DNA from: Adenanthera pavonina
Lineage: Eukaryota > Streptophyta > Magnoliopsida > Fabales > Fabaceae
Reading direction: 5' to 3'
NCBI GenBank assembly: GCA_026686845.1
Contig: JAIVEN010000023.1
Location: 13,906,001 to 13,970,000 of the forward strand
Length of the DNA: 64,000 nucleotides
Part shown: positions 48,863 through 62,054 of the stretch, in pieces
Numbering within the stretch: position 1 is the stretch's first letter
Layout of the letters: every line of letters begins with the position of its first letter
Translations under genes and position numbers: made by a program
Notes under the pieces: generated by a model
Seen by the model: the letters and a program-made list of their open reading frames with translations, nothing else
Database searches by the model: none
Told to the model about the DNA's origin: nothing

Positions 48863-51800
48863 ATGAGAATGAGAGTCCGAGGAGCGATCCTATCGAATCT
48901 GATCATGAAGTCCACAGAGCGACGGTGCTGTTTCTTCCATAAGCTTTTAGCTAACTCACAGGTATCACCTGCACTTTTAATGCGAAAAAAACAACTAAAA
49001 GGTTAATCTGTTGTACGTGCCTGTAGCTTCACTAGTCCTCCCACCTTTTTTATTCACATGAATTTTATGAAAATTAGTACGGAAAACTTTGCTTCAATTA
49101 TCATATGATCGAGTTCAAGACCCAAATCTTTTTGTTTGCATATAATATATAGAGTGCTCTCACATACCTTCTAGCAGGTGAAATTCACAGGTTTCAACAG
49201 AGCGCTGTGGCTTCTGATAGATCAAAATCTGTAAGGTTTGCCTGTACCCAAGACGTAGTACTGCTAGTTTACATATATTTACACTTATGCCACTGCCTTT
49301 TGTTGGATTTGGCTATTATTACCTTTTGATTTTTAGTAGTGCTTAAATTCTTACCTACATATGTGAATCTGTGTTTCAGGATAATATTGAGAAAGATATA
49401 TTAAGGGCTAGAATAGAAAGTCCCGTGTCGATGTCAGATTATAAGATGAATGCAAGAAACATGTTAATGCAGAGAAAAGAACTTTCGAGGGTATTTTCTG
49501 AGGACTATGATGCCTCGAAAAGAAAGATATTCGACCCCAGGGGACCAAGAGTAAACAGATGGAACAAAATATTCTTAGTAGCATGTCTGATTTCACTATT
49601 TGTGGATCCCTTCTTCTTTTACTTGCCAGAGGCCAAGAAAGACAAGTGCATTGCTATATCTGCTGCCCTTGAAGTTTCCCTTACCACAATTCGGTCGATG
49701 GTTGATGCATTTTACATCATTCATATATTTATTCGGTTTCAAACTGCTTATGTTGCTCCTTCCTCCCGTGTTTTTGGTAGAGGAGAGCTAGTCATAGACC
49801 CTTCAAAGATTGCTTCAAGGTACCTCCAGAAAGACTTCTGGCTTGATCTTCTGGCTGCCCTTCCTCTTCCCCAGGTATGTTACTGATCAGATCATCTCTA
49901 TTAGTCAAGATTCTGAGCATTTGTTGATTAAGACAAAAATCTTTACTTATTTAATCTGAGTATTGACACTTTTTATACGAAATTCAGGGGCTGATTTTGG
50001 CTGTAATTCCAAATCTAAAGGGGTCTCAAATGATTGCTTCAAGGCAGATTCTGCGCCTTGTGATTATTTTCCAGTACTTGTTGAGGTTATATCATATCTT
50101 CCCTCTTTCATCTGAAATAGTGAAGGCAAATGGAGTAATGATGGAAAAAGCTTGGGCTGGAGCAGCATATAACCTTATGCTCTATATGCTGGCAAGTCAT
50201 GTAAGTCACTCTTTAGGCAGAGTTGGTTGCTTTCTAACTGAACTGTTGGAGTGTTTTAAGATATTCAATTCTAATTGGTCCTGTCCTTCTCAAAGGTCTT
50301 AGGATCCTCCTGGTACCTCTTGGCAATCGAAAGGCAGGATGAATGTTGGAAGAAAGCTTGTAGTCTTGAGTTCCCATATTGTCGATATCATTATCTTGAT
50401 TGTCAAAGCATAAGGGATCCAGCCAGAGCAGCTTGGTTTAGATCAAGCAACTTGTCAAGTCTATGTGATAAGAATAGTGATTTCTTTCAGTTTGGTATTT
50501 TTGCTGATGCTCTTACTTTGGAATGGACAGACTCAAAGTTCTTAAGCCGATATTATTACTGTCTTTGGTGGGGCCTGCGGAATCTCAGGTGACTGACTTC
50601 TAACCTTTTTCTGTTAGAATGTGATTATCTAACCAACTAGATACGTTTTCTGTGAAGTTTGAACAATAAATTGTCCTTTTCAAGATTTGTGAATAATGCT
50701 ACTTATTGTAGATTTTATATATTGATGTTTCCATGTCAAACTCGCAGCTCTCTGGGACAGAATCTCCTGACCAGCACTCACGTAGGGGAGATAAATTTTG
50801 CTGTGATTATTGCAATTCTTGGCTTGGTGCTTTTTGCGCTTCTAATAGGCAATATGCAAGTAAGTATACTTTCATTTCCTATACATCAATTTTAGAGCGG
50901 AACAATCTCATTTCTGGGACTTTTTCTCATGTTTACGTGTAAGTTGTTATTTGTGAACAGACGTACCTGCAATCAACTACCCTGCGACTGGAAGAGTGGA
51001 GAATAAGGAGGACTGATACAGAACGATGGATGCATCACAGGCAGTTACCTCATTACCTGAAGCAAAGTGTGCGACGCTATGAGCAATTCAGATGGGTAGC
51101 TACTCGGGGAGTTGACGAGGAATCCATTCTTCGAGACCTCCCTGTCGATATCAGACGCGACATCAAGCGCCACCTTTGTCTCAACCTCGTTCGACAAGTG
51201 GGTCTTCCTTATCTTTTCCAAATCTCCTTTTATCACATGCAATGGTCAGAAGCTAATGACAGAATATGCACAGGTACCCCTGTTTGACCAGATGGACGAG
51301 AGTGTGTTAGACGCAATATGTGAAAGACTGAAGCCTTCTCTATGTACTCAAGGAACGTTCCTAGTTCGCGAAGGAGATCCTGTGACTGAAATGCGCTTCA
51401 TCATTCGAGGACGCCTAGATTCTTGTACCACCAATGGTGGCCGAAGCGGGTTCTTCAATTGCTGCGGAATCGGACCAGGTGATTTCTGTGGCGAGGAGCT
51501 ATTGCCATGGGCTTTGGACCCACGTCCAAGTGTAGTCCTTCCTTCCTCAACACGCACAGTAAAGACCCTAACTGAAGTGGAAGCCTTCGCCCTCATGGCC
51601 GAAGACTTGAAATTTGTGGCAGCTCAATTCAGGAGGCTACACAGCAAGCAACTGAGGCACACGTTCAGGTTTCACTCGCACCAATGGAGGACATGGGCTG
51701 CTTGCTTCATACAAGCGGCTTGGTTTAGATACAAGAGAAGGAAAGAGGCGAGTAAGCTGAGTAATAAGGAGTGTGGGAGGAAGGTGGATGCGTATGAAAA

Positions 51801-51987
51801 TGCGGGGGAACACTTCTCTGCGCCCCTGCACTTGCAACCCCGAATCGGTTCGAGTGTTACAATGTACAATGCCGCCAAAGTGGGAGGCAGCCCAAGGAAA
51901 GGCGGAAGCTTGCGATATGGTTCTGAACTTGACATTCTTGGGTCGTTGATGAAGCCCCTTGAACCTGACTTCAGTGTTGAAGATTGA
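48863..51987 (+). CDS. Cyclic nucleotide-gated ion channel, group III-like (CNGC14/15/17 type)
   Basis: Plant CNGCs are plasma- or nuclear-membrane cation channels that pass calcium and are regulated by calmodulin. Proposed exons: 48863-48961, 49201-49230, 49380-49874, 49988-50200, 50296-50588, 50748-50859, 50961-51197 and 51274-51987, all GT-AG and in frame, giving 730 residues. S1-S4 begin at KIFDPRGPRVNRWNKIF. RVFGRGELV and WLDLLAALPLPQ are channel-core signatures. The pore is at about 375-390 with filter GQN (residues 380-382). RTDTERWMHHRQLP marks the C-linker. The cyclic-nucleotide-binding domain has VREGDPVTEM and the CNGC-specific GDFCGEELLPWAL ... EVEAFAL. An IQ-type calmodulin site follows (FIQAAWFRYKRR), and the protein ends EPDFSVED. 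Closest known sequences from memory are CNGC14/15/17. The first two exons (43 residues, with a CC pair) are the weak part of the model; exons from 49380 on are firm. Confidence 0.92.
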
Positions 51988-51989
51988 TG

Positions 51990-54057
51990 AAGCGCAAGGC
52001 CTGTGATTATGTGCTCTAAAGTGATGGCCAGGACCTTATTAATGGGGTTTGCGCCGTTTACTATGCATTAACGGAAATTAACAGTCACTCATGTTGTTTA
52101 AAATAGTAGTAGGAAATAATTAGCTCTGAGCTTCGTAGAACTTCTCTCTGTGTTATTCAACGGACCCAATTCTCTGGCATTATAGAAGCCAATCAACCGT
52201 TGAATTGAATTTAGATATATCCTGTCATTTGGATTATGACAAGAATGATTTTTTTTTTTAATGAATAAGGCAGAAAGTTTTAGTTCTCTCACCATCAAAA
52301 CTGAAAAATTCAACATATATATTTATAATAAAACTTGTTTTTTTGTCTTTCTTTTTTTTTTAACTTGGAGAGTCCAATAAGGACAGGAATAATACATTAC
52401 AAGGCTAAGACCAGCACTAAAATGTCTGTTGAGGGATGGGCCGAGAAAATGCATGATCTAGTGGAAATTTAAGAAGATTTACCAACAAGTGATCCGGCCC
52501 AATATTAATCTCTTGTGTAACGGCCTATTTTGGGAAGGGCATCCAAATTGTGAGGAAATTGCATCTCTCACAATAAAAGGACTTTTTAGTCTAAACAAGT
52601 TTTCGGTTTTTTTTTTAACCAAAAACTCACCAAGTTTTGATACGATAAAAATTAAAAAAAAAAACTAATGTGGATCCCGTCTCTGAAAAATGTCAATATA
52701 AGTTATGAACAATATGACAAACATTAGATTCCGTACGTAATACCAAAATAGCATATCAAGTCTGAAAAGAAAGAGCCGTTCAAGCAACAAAGTACATGGA
52801 ATGAGAATGTGTTTTTGGACTTGTAATGTAAAAAGTTTAACACAAGGTTCTTCAACCAAGAGGCCTAAATCCACTTCCAAGACTAAATGATAAAAATAAA
52901 TGATAGCAGTAAAAGCAAAGGCCTTTTGCAGTTTGCTTTCTGACTTGATTGGCTTTTAGCGGTCAAAATTTTTGCCTTGAATGTCCTATTTCATAGTCAT
53001 AACTACTCCAATCCCCCACCTTTTCCTTTTTTCTCTTTTTCAACAAATGAATTCATGAAAGCCATTAGAATTAGCCATATATAGGGAGGCCAATGGTGGA
53101 TTTATCATTGGAGAGATCCAAATTCATTATATATACATATAGGGAGAGTTGCCAATTTCAACTTCCAAGAAGTATATAATGCAAATTTTTGCAAAGGTCA
53201 GATATGGATTAATGATAATGATTGAAGAGCTCTACGTTAATTACTGGATGGTAGTTACTCCTTAACATACTATATATATATATATATATATCTCTCTCTC
53301 TTTGGAAATCTATCCTGCAAGCCAACCCAGAAAATAAAAAATAAAATAAAAATGGACGCTTTTCCTTCCCTCTAATCGATGCAGCAAATAATTAAGCTTA
53401 CTCATTGACTATCATGTCAAGCATAGACAAGCTATGCATTGATATCATGGTGCTTGCATGCCTAAAACCACAGCTATATACTAAATATTTTGATCAATAG
53501 TAATTAATATAATAAGATTATCATCCCCCACTCCCTCAAAGTACGTTGGTGATCTCTCACCAACCCATTAATCATCTTTTCAAACATTGCATATTTTATA
53601 TTATTATACCAATTAATAAAACTAACACATCGGGTATCTGGTTAATTCATTAATTATAGATATGGCGCTAACATGAAAATCCTAGCAAGAACAACAAGTT
53701 TTTTGGTGTGAATAATGTTATTGAAAGCAACATCGGCGGTGCTGAGAAATGTATGTTGAAGTATTCACGTTGTCTCAAAAATACAAGACAAATGGTCTTT
53801 GAGGAATTAGCCATATATCAAGTGCCCTTCGTGTCCCAATGCCGACTTAATTTACGTTTGTCTTTTCTTCCGAAATGATCGCTAGCTCGCTCTTTGAATA
53901 TTTAGAGGATCTCTGTATGTGGATTCCAAGTTAACGGATTCTATGCATCTAAAATTTCGGTATTTATTTAGGGTCATTAGTCTCACCTCCCAGATAACGT
54001 CTTATTGTTTAGTTTTTTTTTTTTGGTGAAATTAATTTATTAGAAGCTGTTAATATA
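51990..54057. other. Intergenic DNA after CNGC, no gene seen
   Basis: Starts with the CNGC 3' UTR and continues as AT-rich DNA. A (TA)n microsatellite followed by CT repeats lies at about 53273-53300. No supported exon. Confidence 0.4.
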
Positions 54058-54059
54058 TA

Positions 54060-54343
54060 CTCCCTCCATTCCTTAATAGGATAGTTGGGGGAGTTTCTAT
54101 GTTTTAAAATATAAGGGACACATGGGGTTTGTCTGGTGTATTTAATAATTTTTTTCCCAAAATACCTCTAATTAATATAGTATATTTTCAATATAATTTA
54201 TTTATATTAATTGCATGATGGAAGAGTTATTAACATTAAATGAGAGCATTTTTGGAAACTACTTTATATTCCTGACAAATTTATTGCTTTTCTTGGTCTG
54301 TGTGATTTTATCTCTTATCCCTTATATTAAGGAACGGAGTGAG
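54060..54343. mobile_element. Stowaway MITE, well preserved
   Basis: 284 bases flanked by TA (54058-54059 and 54344-54345). The left end CTCCCTCCATTCCTTAATA pairs with the right end TATTAAGGAACGGAGTGAG, an almost perfect inverted repeat. It is the cleanest of the Stowaway copies here. The interior shares words with the degraded segment at about 14130-14340 (ATTTATTTATATTA, TTATTAACATTAAATGA). Confidence 0.88.
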
Positions 54344-54349
54344 TATATG

Positions 54350-57300
54350 TGTCTGTACCATTATTATTATATTTTGTTCCTCTTGTCCTTTAGAAACAAA
54401 TGACGCGGTTGATATGACTAGAATTAAATATTTAGGAAAATAAAGTAATTGACCACAAACATGGTTTGTCTTATAATTAATTTTTTCTTGTCGACTAATT
54501 TATGGGTATGATTTGCATGGCAATTAATCAGGTCTAATGGACCGTATTACTTAAATTGCGAGGTAGTCTTAAACTTGTTCTAGGTGGGTCATCGATCCAA
54601 AAATGTGAGCATAGTTTTTTCTGCATTTTCAAACGTTTTCTTCAGAAAGCAATCAAAAGCACATGTCATACACTTGATTACGTATCATTGTTCTTTTGTT
54701 TGGAGTACTTTGTTTGACCGGACCAGTTTGAAGTTCCACACTCGGATCTTCTTCTTCTTCTTTTTTTATTAACATTATCAGATAAAAAGAAAGACACACA
54801 AATCAAAATTCATCTGTGAATAACATGGGATCTATTTTAATATATTTCTGATCTGCTTGTTCAAAAAGTAGTCCATCTAATCTATAATTTGTTGATTACT
54901 TGATTAGCAATAGTGAGAAAAATATATATATAGAAAAAACTTAAAAAGAGGTCCCCGATCTCCAAAACAATCCATGATTTAAAGCAGCTTTTAAGCTTTC
55001 ATTGTGTGCTGTTGTGGGTTAGCAGCAAAAAAGTTAGCAGAAGAAAGAAATGCAGTCAAAAAGGGGTTGTTATTTAAAAGAGAAACTATTTGATTACGTT
55101 TTCTTAATCATTTTCCAAACAAGGTTAATTTACATGTTCAAATGCCGATCGAACCCGATTCGATTGCCCTTACAGACATTGCAGATATCTTAAAAGAGAA
55201 GAAAAAATAAATAAACAAAAAACGCTTTTTGAATGCATGCATTTATGTCCGAGTATTGTCTCGGACAATCAATATAACTTTATCATTTCTTCTAAAGCAA
55301 GGCTTTTTTTGTCGACACGAAAATCAGCTACTACAGTAAAAGCCTATTATTTCACGTTATATGAGACCATGGAAATTAGCAAGTAGACAAAATTGACCCA
55401 ACGGCACCAAATTCCAAAACTAGGACGGTTATATTCTCACTGCACGTAACGGTCAAAGTCCTTGAAATTAGGCTTTAGGTTCTAAACCATTTCATTTCAC
55501 CCAGGCACGCCAGCATCAGGATGACCACAAACAAAAAAAGTCCCTTTTGTGACTGATCAGCACTCAGCGGGGAAATATATTATATACATACGTACATGCA
55601 TACGCATATACCTAAAAATTAACACAGCCTAATAATTCAATAACATCCCTATCTGGATAGTACTACTACTGCAAGAGAAATCATGCTCTGCATTTCCATG
55701 CAGAGTGATGAGAAATGATGATTGTGGTGGTAATTGATAAGGGGGATAGAGTGAGTGACAGAGAAGTGAGTGACACGTGTCATGACCCCATTGAATGGGG
55801 AATGATCAGGGTAGGGCAGGGGTTTGATGGTCACCCTCCCGAATCCCGTGGCATATAGTGAGCATAAATAAAGATATGGGCTAAAGTGCCGTGTGGACCT
55901 CTATGTCAAACCACTCAATGCATATTTAGCAGTAGCAGCCTTTCTTGTCTTGTTTTATCCTTCCCTTTCTTTACTTTACACTCTTCCCTCCCATCTGCTC
56001 GAATATGCCTCCCACACCCAGTATCAACCCTCACCCTCACCCTCACCCTCACCCTTATCTTTTGTCCCCCTATTTTCTGGGAAACTTTTGCGATTCGTGC
56101 AATTTTTCAGCCACCAATCACTTGTGACTTATGCCTTGTTATTATACATTTTCTGGTGTTTCTGAATTTAATTGTCTTACGTCATCCTAGCTAGCTATCA
56201 TCCTATTCCTAGTTAAGCTCAAATGGTTTTTCAATCGGCTCATTAGGGCTTCTTATTCCCGGCTTGGAAAAAAGTGACCAACGAATGTGTGTGAGTGTGA
56301 AGGAAAGCATATTGGGTGGAATTCAGATGAAGAAAACAGAGTGTGGACAATGGTGCCTGCCAAGCGTGAAACAAGAAAAAAAGGAAGGAGACCACAGAAC
56401 ATATTAATCTGAGATTGAATAATAATACGGGGAAGAGACAGAAAATGACCAGTCTAATATTTGACAATCTACGAGGGAAAGGATAGCATTGACTTTGGGC
56501 CGTGACAGGGTTGAAACTGAGAAGTCAGCATTTGTTTGTTTAGGGACAAAAGCAAGTGTAAAAACCGTTTCCTTCCGTAGCTAATGTGGTGTTTCTTAGG
56601 ACAGGGTCACATGGGCACGACAACTATCCCAGATGAAGATATTGTGGTGTATAGATCGACGGAGAAATGGGAATCAAGTTAAAAGGATTGGTGGCACCAA
56701 ACTGATAAAGGACAGGGGTTTTCGTTACCGTGTAAGAAAGAGGATATGTGGGTGAAAATGTATGTATATGTTGTCCCTTAAATTATATATGTCACATCCA
56801 TCCAACAAACAAGGCGGGTATCTGGTGTGTGTGTGGAATGGTGGTGGGGCAAGGTAAGGTTTCAATCAGTAAAAGGACATATGACTGTCGTTCCTACCCT
56901 AACAATACGCATATATGATCTACATCGATCGCTGTCGAATTCTCTGGGCAAAACGATAAGCCTTTCTTCCATATTTACAAAGGACTAACGGTCCCGTTTT
57001 CTGGGGACGCAATTTTTTTGTTTCGAATCTTTGAGGAATATTGTCAACGATACAGTAATTAAATGAATTAATATTATTGTAATGTTATTATACTACTATA
57101 TATGACTGAAATAGTAAAGGCGGCAGGGCAGAGCGAGAGAGTAGAAGGAAAAACGGAATTTAAGGTCGATAACTAGCGCTTGAGCTTAATTGGAAGTTTT
57201 TAAGGAGGAATTAAAGTGAGTGCTTACGCGTAAAGAAGGAAAGGCGAAGGCACCACATCCAAAAATTAAAGCAAAATGGGAAAGGAAGAAGAGGGAGAGG

Positions 57301-60300
57301 GATGATGAAGGGTGGGAGGTGGCATCATGTGAGGAGGCAACAAGAGAGAGAGAAGAGTGAAGAGCCAAGAGGGAGGGGGGGCCACGTGTCAGGGAGGCGG
57401 CAGCTAAAGCAATAATGTGTGTTAGGGTAAACATGGACAGATGAATGTGATGGCTGAACACCTCACCATACAAATTGTCAGACACACAAATGAGTGCTTT
57501 CTGAATGATCTAACGTTAACGGCAATTCAACTACTCTTTCTCTCTGTCGTCAGCCTCCTCCTTCTCCTCCGTCTTTCTTTTGGGGGTGAAAATAATGAAT
57601 GCACGCATATGTCCAATGCTAGTCATATAGAGAAAGCCTTAATTTGCAATTGCAAACTCGATTCGATAAAAAGCCAAGGTATCATTAAAGATTAATGATT
57701 GTTGAAACATTTATATATATATATGAATAATGAAACCAATAGCTCTAACTAAAATCCAAGCTCAACCTAGCTATCCAACACTCACAAGTTGGAAGGACCG
57801 CGAGTGTGTATCTTTACAACAATTTACTTTTTCTTTCTCCCCCGAAACACCAATTCTTCCTTCCCCATGTCAACGCTCCCTCCAGGTCGCTGCATGCCAA
57901 GTGGGACCCCCTCACCCTTCCCCCTCCTTAAAAAAAAAAAAAAACCTGCAACTTGCACCAACGAATTTGAGAGCTTTTTTTATACACCTTATTAGATGAA
58001 GATGTTGGATGAGCTGTAAATTCAATTGATTCAAATTTTTTTATTTATTGAAATAAAATGACATTGTCTTTACCCCTATTTGGTTCAACTAGACATCCGG
58101 AGAGAAGGAGAGGGCTGGGCAATTTTTTCATTTTATTTTTTTTTCTAAACTAAATAAAAAAAGAACATTTTCCCTTTCCTATCTTCCCCTCCCCTCCTTC
58201 TTGTCTAAAATTGAGAGAAAAAGTAATTCTTTCTCTTGATTGGTTAGGACAAAAAATAGAATTGAAATATTTCCCTTTCCTCTCTTCCAAATCCCTCAAA
58301 CCAAATGGAGGAGAGTTGGAAATGTGAAAGAATCCAACATCACCATATACAATCCATACATATTTTTAGCTGTAATTTTACTTTGTGCAATGTATTTTAA
58401 AAGTTTACATTTCAATAATTTGTGATTTAAACTGTGGTCACATTGATACTTGCGGTATCATTCTATTAACATTTTATAGATCTTGTCAAAAATTTTCTTC
58501 AACTTTTAGTTTGTGGCCGCCGCCCAGATTTTTCTTTCTTTCTAAATTTCTTTATGAAAATCTATAATTCAACCCCCTCTGGTTTGAACTCACACTGACA
58601 AAGACATGTACTGAAGTTGAAACCACTTGCCCAAGCATTGAATATATATCTAAGTTATAGAATTTATTTATAACTTCCCCAAACACCTTTCCCTCTCCAT
58701 CCACCCCTATATATATTTAACGTATTTTAATCTAATTAAATTAAGTAAATTTTTCATGTATTATTTAATCTATAAATAATTTTGTTTATTTGTATTGTTA
58801 ATTTATTTATAAATATAAAATTAACGTATTTTAATTCGATTTCATATAGCTACCTTAAATATATAAAAGATTAAGTACTTAAGTCTTTTTTATTTCTTAT
58901 GTATAGAAGGATAATGGTCTTCAATGATCTATTTTAGTTTATACCTAGTAACATGTATTTTTGTTATTTATATAGTATATTGATTTGACACTTACCTTTC
59001 GATATCTTCATCTAGTTATGCCTGCAAACCAAATTTGTAATTCTGTCTAAATGTCCAATTTTTCTATGAAAAATTGGATCTAGTTCATAGAATTTGTGGA
59101 TTTTTTTTCTGAAAAAAAACCAAGTCTGGCCAGTGGAAGATGTCTTAAGACGAAATCAAATTTTAAATGACTATTCCAATGTTTTAAACCTAAAGTGGAG
59201 TCAAACGTGGTAAAACTCTAAAAACAAAACGAAAGGGAGGGAAACAGCGGGATACCAAAAATATTATCCTCATTTAGTTTCACCATACTCTGTTGACGCA
59301 GGGATAGATAAGCCACATAGTTATGGGACTCAACATTACATGGTGACAGAAAGATAAAGCAGAATAGTGAGTGCATTGGAAATGAGAAACCAAAAATAGG
59401 TCGGCCCTTGGGAGCACCGGAGGCTGCTGGCTTCATCACACGCTTCCCCGTCTGTCTCTCCCTCATTTCCTTTATTTCACCCTCACCCCTCTGTATAACC
59501 TTCAACTTTTCATGAAACTTGTTCTTCACACCAACTTGCAAAATTCGCCAGTGACAATGCTATCAAAATCTGTCCTTTAGAGCCCCTAGTTAATTAAACA
59601 AACATACTTGACTGGAAAAAAAAATGTTGTTATATTATTATCCTAATCGATTACGTGCCTGAGTGCAAAACCTTAAATTCGGGAAGAGTTGTGAATTTTA
59701 CCGTTCTCTGTGTGCGATTCTGTCAAATGAGTCCAGTTTTTAAGGTTAATTATAAAAATCACGACAAGACGACGAGCTAAACTCACCACCACGCGCATGC
59801 AAGTACTGGAGTTAATATTTAAACATAAGTTCAATCCCCAAATAAGAAAGAGTGAGCAAAGAAGAGTGGGCAAGAATCAGACAGAGAGGTGTGAATACAG
59901 CTAAACGAGACCGGCCAGAAAGGGCATTTAGGGATTGGAGCCCTTAAAACAGAAGCTAATATATATAATAACAGTGGCTTAAAGGCATGGTTTCATCAGT
60001 TCCAGCAATCCTGGCAATACTGATACAAACAAAATGTTTATGTCAGCAGTTAATTAATTAATTCACGGACCCATACGAAGAAAAAAAGGAAAAACTAGGA
60101 AACTCGGGAATGGGTTTGTTTATAGGAATGGGTTTTTGGGGAAGGTGAGGTTTGCCTGATATGGGGATGGGGATGGGGTCAAGATGCTCGAAGAAATGTG
60201 GGATAGAGAATATGGGGAATGGAAAGGAGCGTGTGGAGAAAAAATCAAATGTTTCCTAAGCGTACGGCAATAGTGTGGAGTGAGGGCACAAGGTGATCGC

Positions 60301-61160
60301 TCAGGTTTTCTTAATCATTCATCATCGCAAAATGCTCAAAAGAACCAGAGCACCGTCCCGAGTAACTCCTGCTACTACCCATAACTTGCTCAGATCAACT
60401 AATATTATTCTGCACCACAAAAAAATGAACGCCAAAATCTGCATCAGAAATGCCCATTCACATACCATCACTTTAATTGATTCTACCTTCCTCGCATTTT
60501 TCTTTTGTTATTTAACCATATCAGTGGCTCTGCTTTTAATTTGGGGCTTGCCCGAAAAGACTAGAAGTTCTCAGCTAAGCGAGAATGGATTTTGGTTTAG
60601 TTTGAAAATTATGAATGGATGACTGGCTTTAAATTCCTAATGGCCTAGTCTTTTTCTAGATAGATGAAGGGATCTGCCACTTTTATGATTTGTTAAAATA
60701 GTTACAGGAGTCAAGCATCAAAACAAAAGCAGAACGAGGACGGTTTGCAGTGCTGCAAGCAAAATTGATAATAGCCACTATTATGACTGTGACGTTGGAC
60801 AAGCAAGCAGTCCTCATCCACATTACACAGTTCCTCAAATTTCCAGTTGCAGAATTTTATCAACTAACCTGAGATTTCCTATTTGCCAATTGTTATCTAC
60901 TTTTCCTGTTTGATAAACACTGTTCTATTAAAAAAAGAAAGAAAGACAGAAAGAAATAGATAACTGTGTGTTTGTACGGGGAAGAAACTAGAAAGGTTCC
61001 TTTTTTGGTTACGAAAAAGTTACAGAGAAGTTGATGAATTTTGACATTTAAATCATCAAAATTCAAAACATAGTAGTAAATTATTTATCTTGCTGAAAAA
61101 GCCATGAATTTTTTATTTTGATCATACAAAGGCGAACAGGTGACCAGGAGCAGGCATAAA
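54350..61160. other. Long gene-poor interval before LOG
   Basis: Nearly 7 kb in which I find no exon with a family signature on either strand. Features seen: a perfect 8-bp hairpin CTCTGCAT-TTCC-ATGCAGAG at about 55684-55703; five tandem CACCCT units at about 56026-56056; GA-rich and CT-rich patches near 57280-57380 and 57540-57580; GGGGAT repeats near 60155-60178. Small ORFs (for example 60293-60622) look like chance. Confidence 0.45.
56026..56056. repeat. CACCCT tandem repeat
   Basis: About five consecutive CACCCT hexamers. This differs from the plant telomere unit CCCTAAA. Confidence 0.8.
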
Positions 61161-61164
61161 ATTG

Positions 61165-61490
61165 AGAATGTATTTGGATTAGTTTATTAATAGTTGATTA
61201 TAGAAATAAGAGATTATTTATAGTTAATTATTAAAAAAATTATGTTAAAAATAATTTATATTTAAATATTTTTAAAAGAAATAATATTGACTTACTTTTT
61301 CTAGATCACCTAAATTACAATTATATCCTTTTGACTAATAAAATTACAGTTATATCCCGCTTGTCTTAAAAGTTGCTCTAAATCTTCTTTTAATTTAATT
61401 TTGTTGATAAAATAAATTTTTATATAATATCTATTTCTTCTAAAAATAAAAATGCTCAAATATCTTTATATGATTATGAAAGAAATTGCC
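61165..61490. mobile_element. AT-rich MITE, dispersed family copy 4
   Basis: Begins AATGTATTTGGATTAGTTTATT and contains ATAAGAGATTATTTATAG and TTTATATTTAAATATTTTTA, as in the copy at 14368. The right end is uncertain. Non-coding. Confidence 0.45.
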
Positions 61491-61823
61491 ATTAAGTCAT
61501 ATTTAAAATAAAAGTACAATCTTAACGCCAAGAAAAAAAAATCTACAATCATATTGTAAAATGTTAAGTTCTTTGGTGTAAAGGAAATTGAAAACAGAGT
61601 GTTTGTCACATATATATATATATATATATATTATATGGGAATGAAATGTGATATTTTGGGGGGGAAAATCAGATCTTTTTGGTCATAAAAAAGATTTCTT
61701 TAAAATAAAAAGATCAATTTAACCCAGCTTTGGCAAGAACGGGAAGAAAGAGCAGTTTTGTGGGGGCGTGGCAAAATTGTATGTAGGCGTGGGTTTGGAG
61801 TGCAAGCGTGCCAAGGCACATAT

Positions 61824-61849
61824 CACGTGCGATGGGGTTTATATATAGG
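61824..61849 (+). promoter_or_regulatory. Probable LOG core promoter: G-box and TATA box
   Basis: CACGTG at 61824-61829 is followed by TTTATATATAGG at 61838-61849, about 210 bases before the LOG start codon. The spacing suggests a leader of roughly 180 bases. Inferred, not shown. Confidence 0.5.
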
Positions 61850-62054
61850 TATGAAGAGAAGGACGCACTCTACTCAATGCTCAAGCAAGCAAATGGGTGT
61901 AGTTGATACTCGTAATTTCCATGACACATGTATGAGTTCGTAGCATAGAAGCAGGAGGGGAATCCAGGAGGGAGATTCTTCTGTTTAACAAGTGCTTCTG
62001 AATCATTCACAACAAAAGCAGAGTGAGACACTGTGTGGGTGTGAATATATAGCA

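Noticed and set aside
55684..55703. Possible microRNA hairpin (CTCTGCAT / ATGCAGAG)
   Set aside because: The stem is only about 8-13 bases with a 4-base loop, too short for a plant miRNA precursor, and no known miRNA sequence is recognised.
56026..56056. Interstitial telomere repeat
   Set aside because: The unit is CACCCT, not the plant CCCTAAA, and there are only about five units.
60293..60622. 109-codon plus-strand ORF with a hydrophobic stretch
   Set aside because: No recognisable family and no splice or promoter context. The length is within chance expectation for a 10-kb gene-poor interval.
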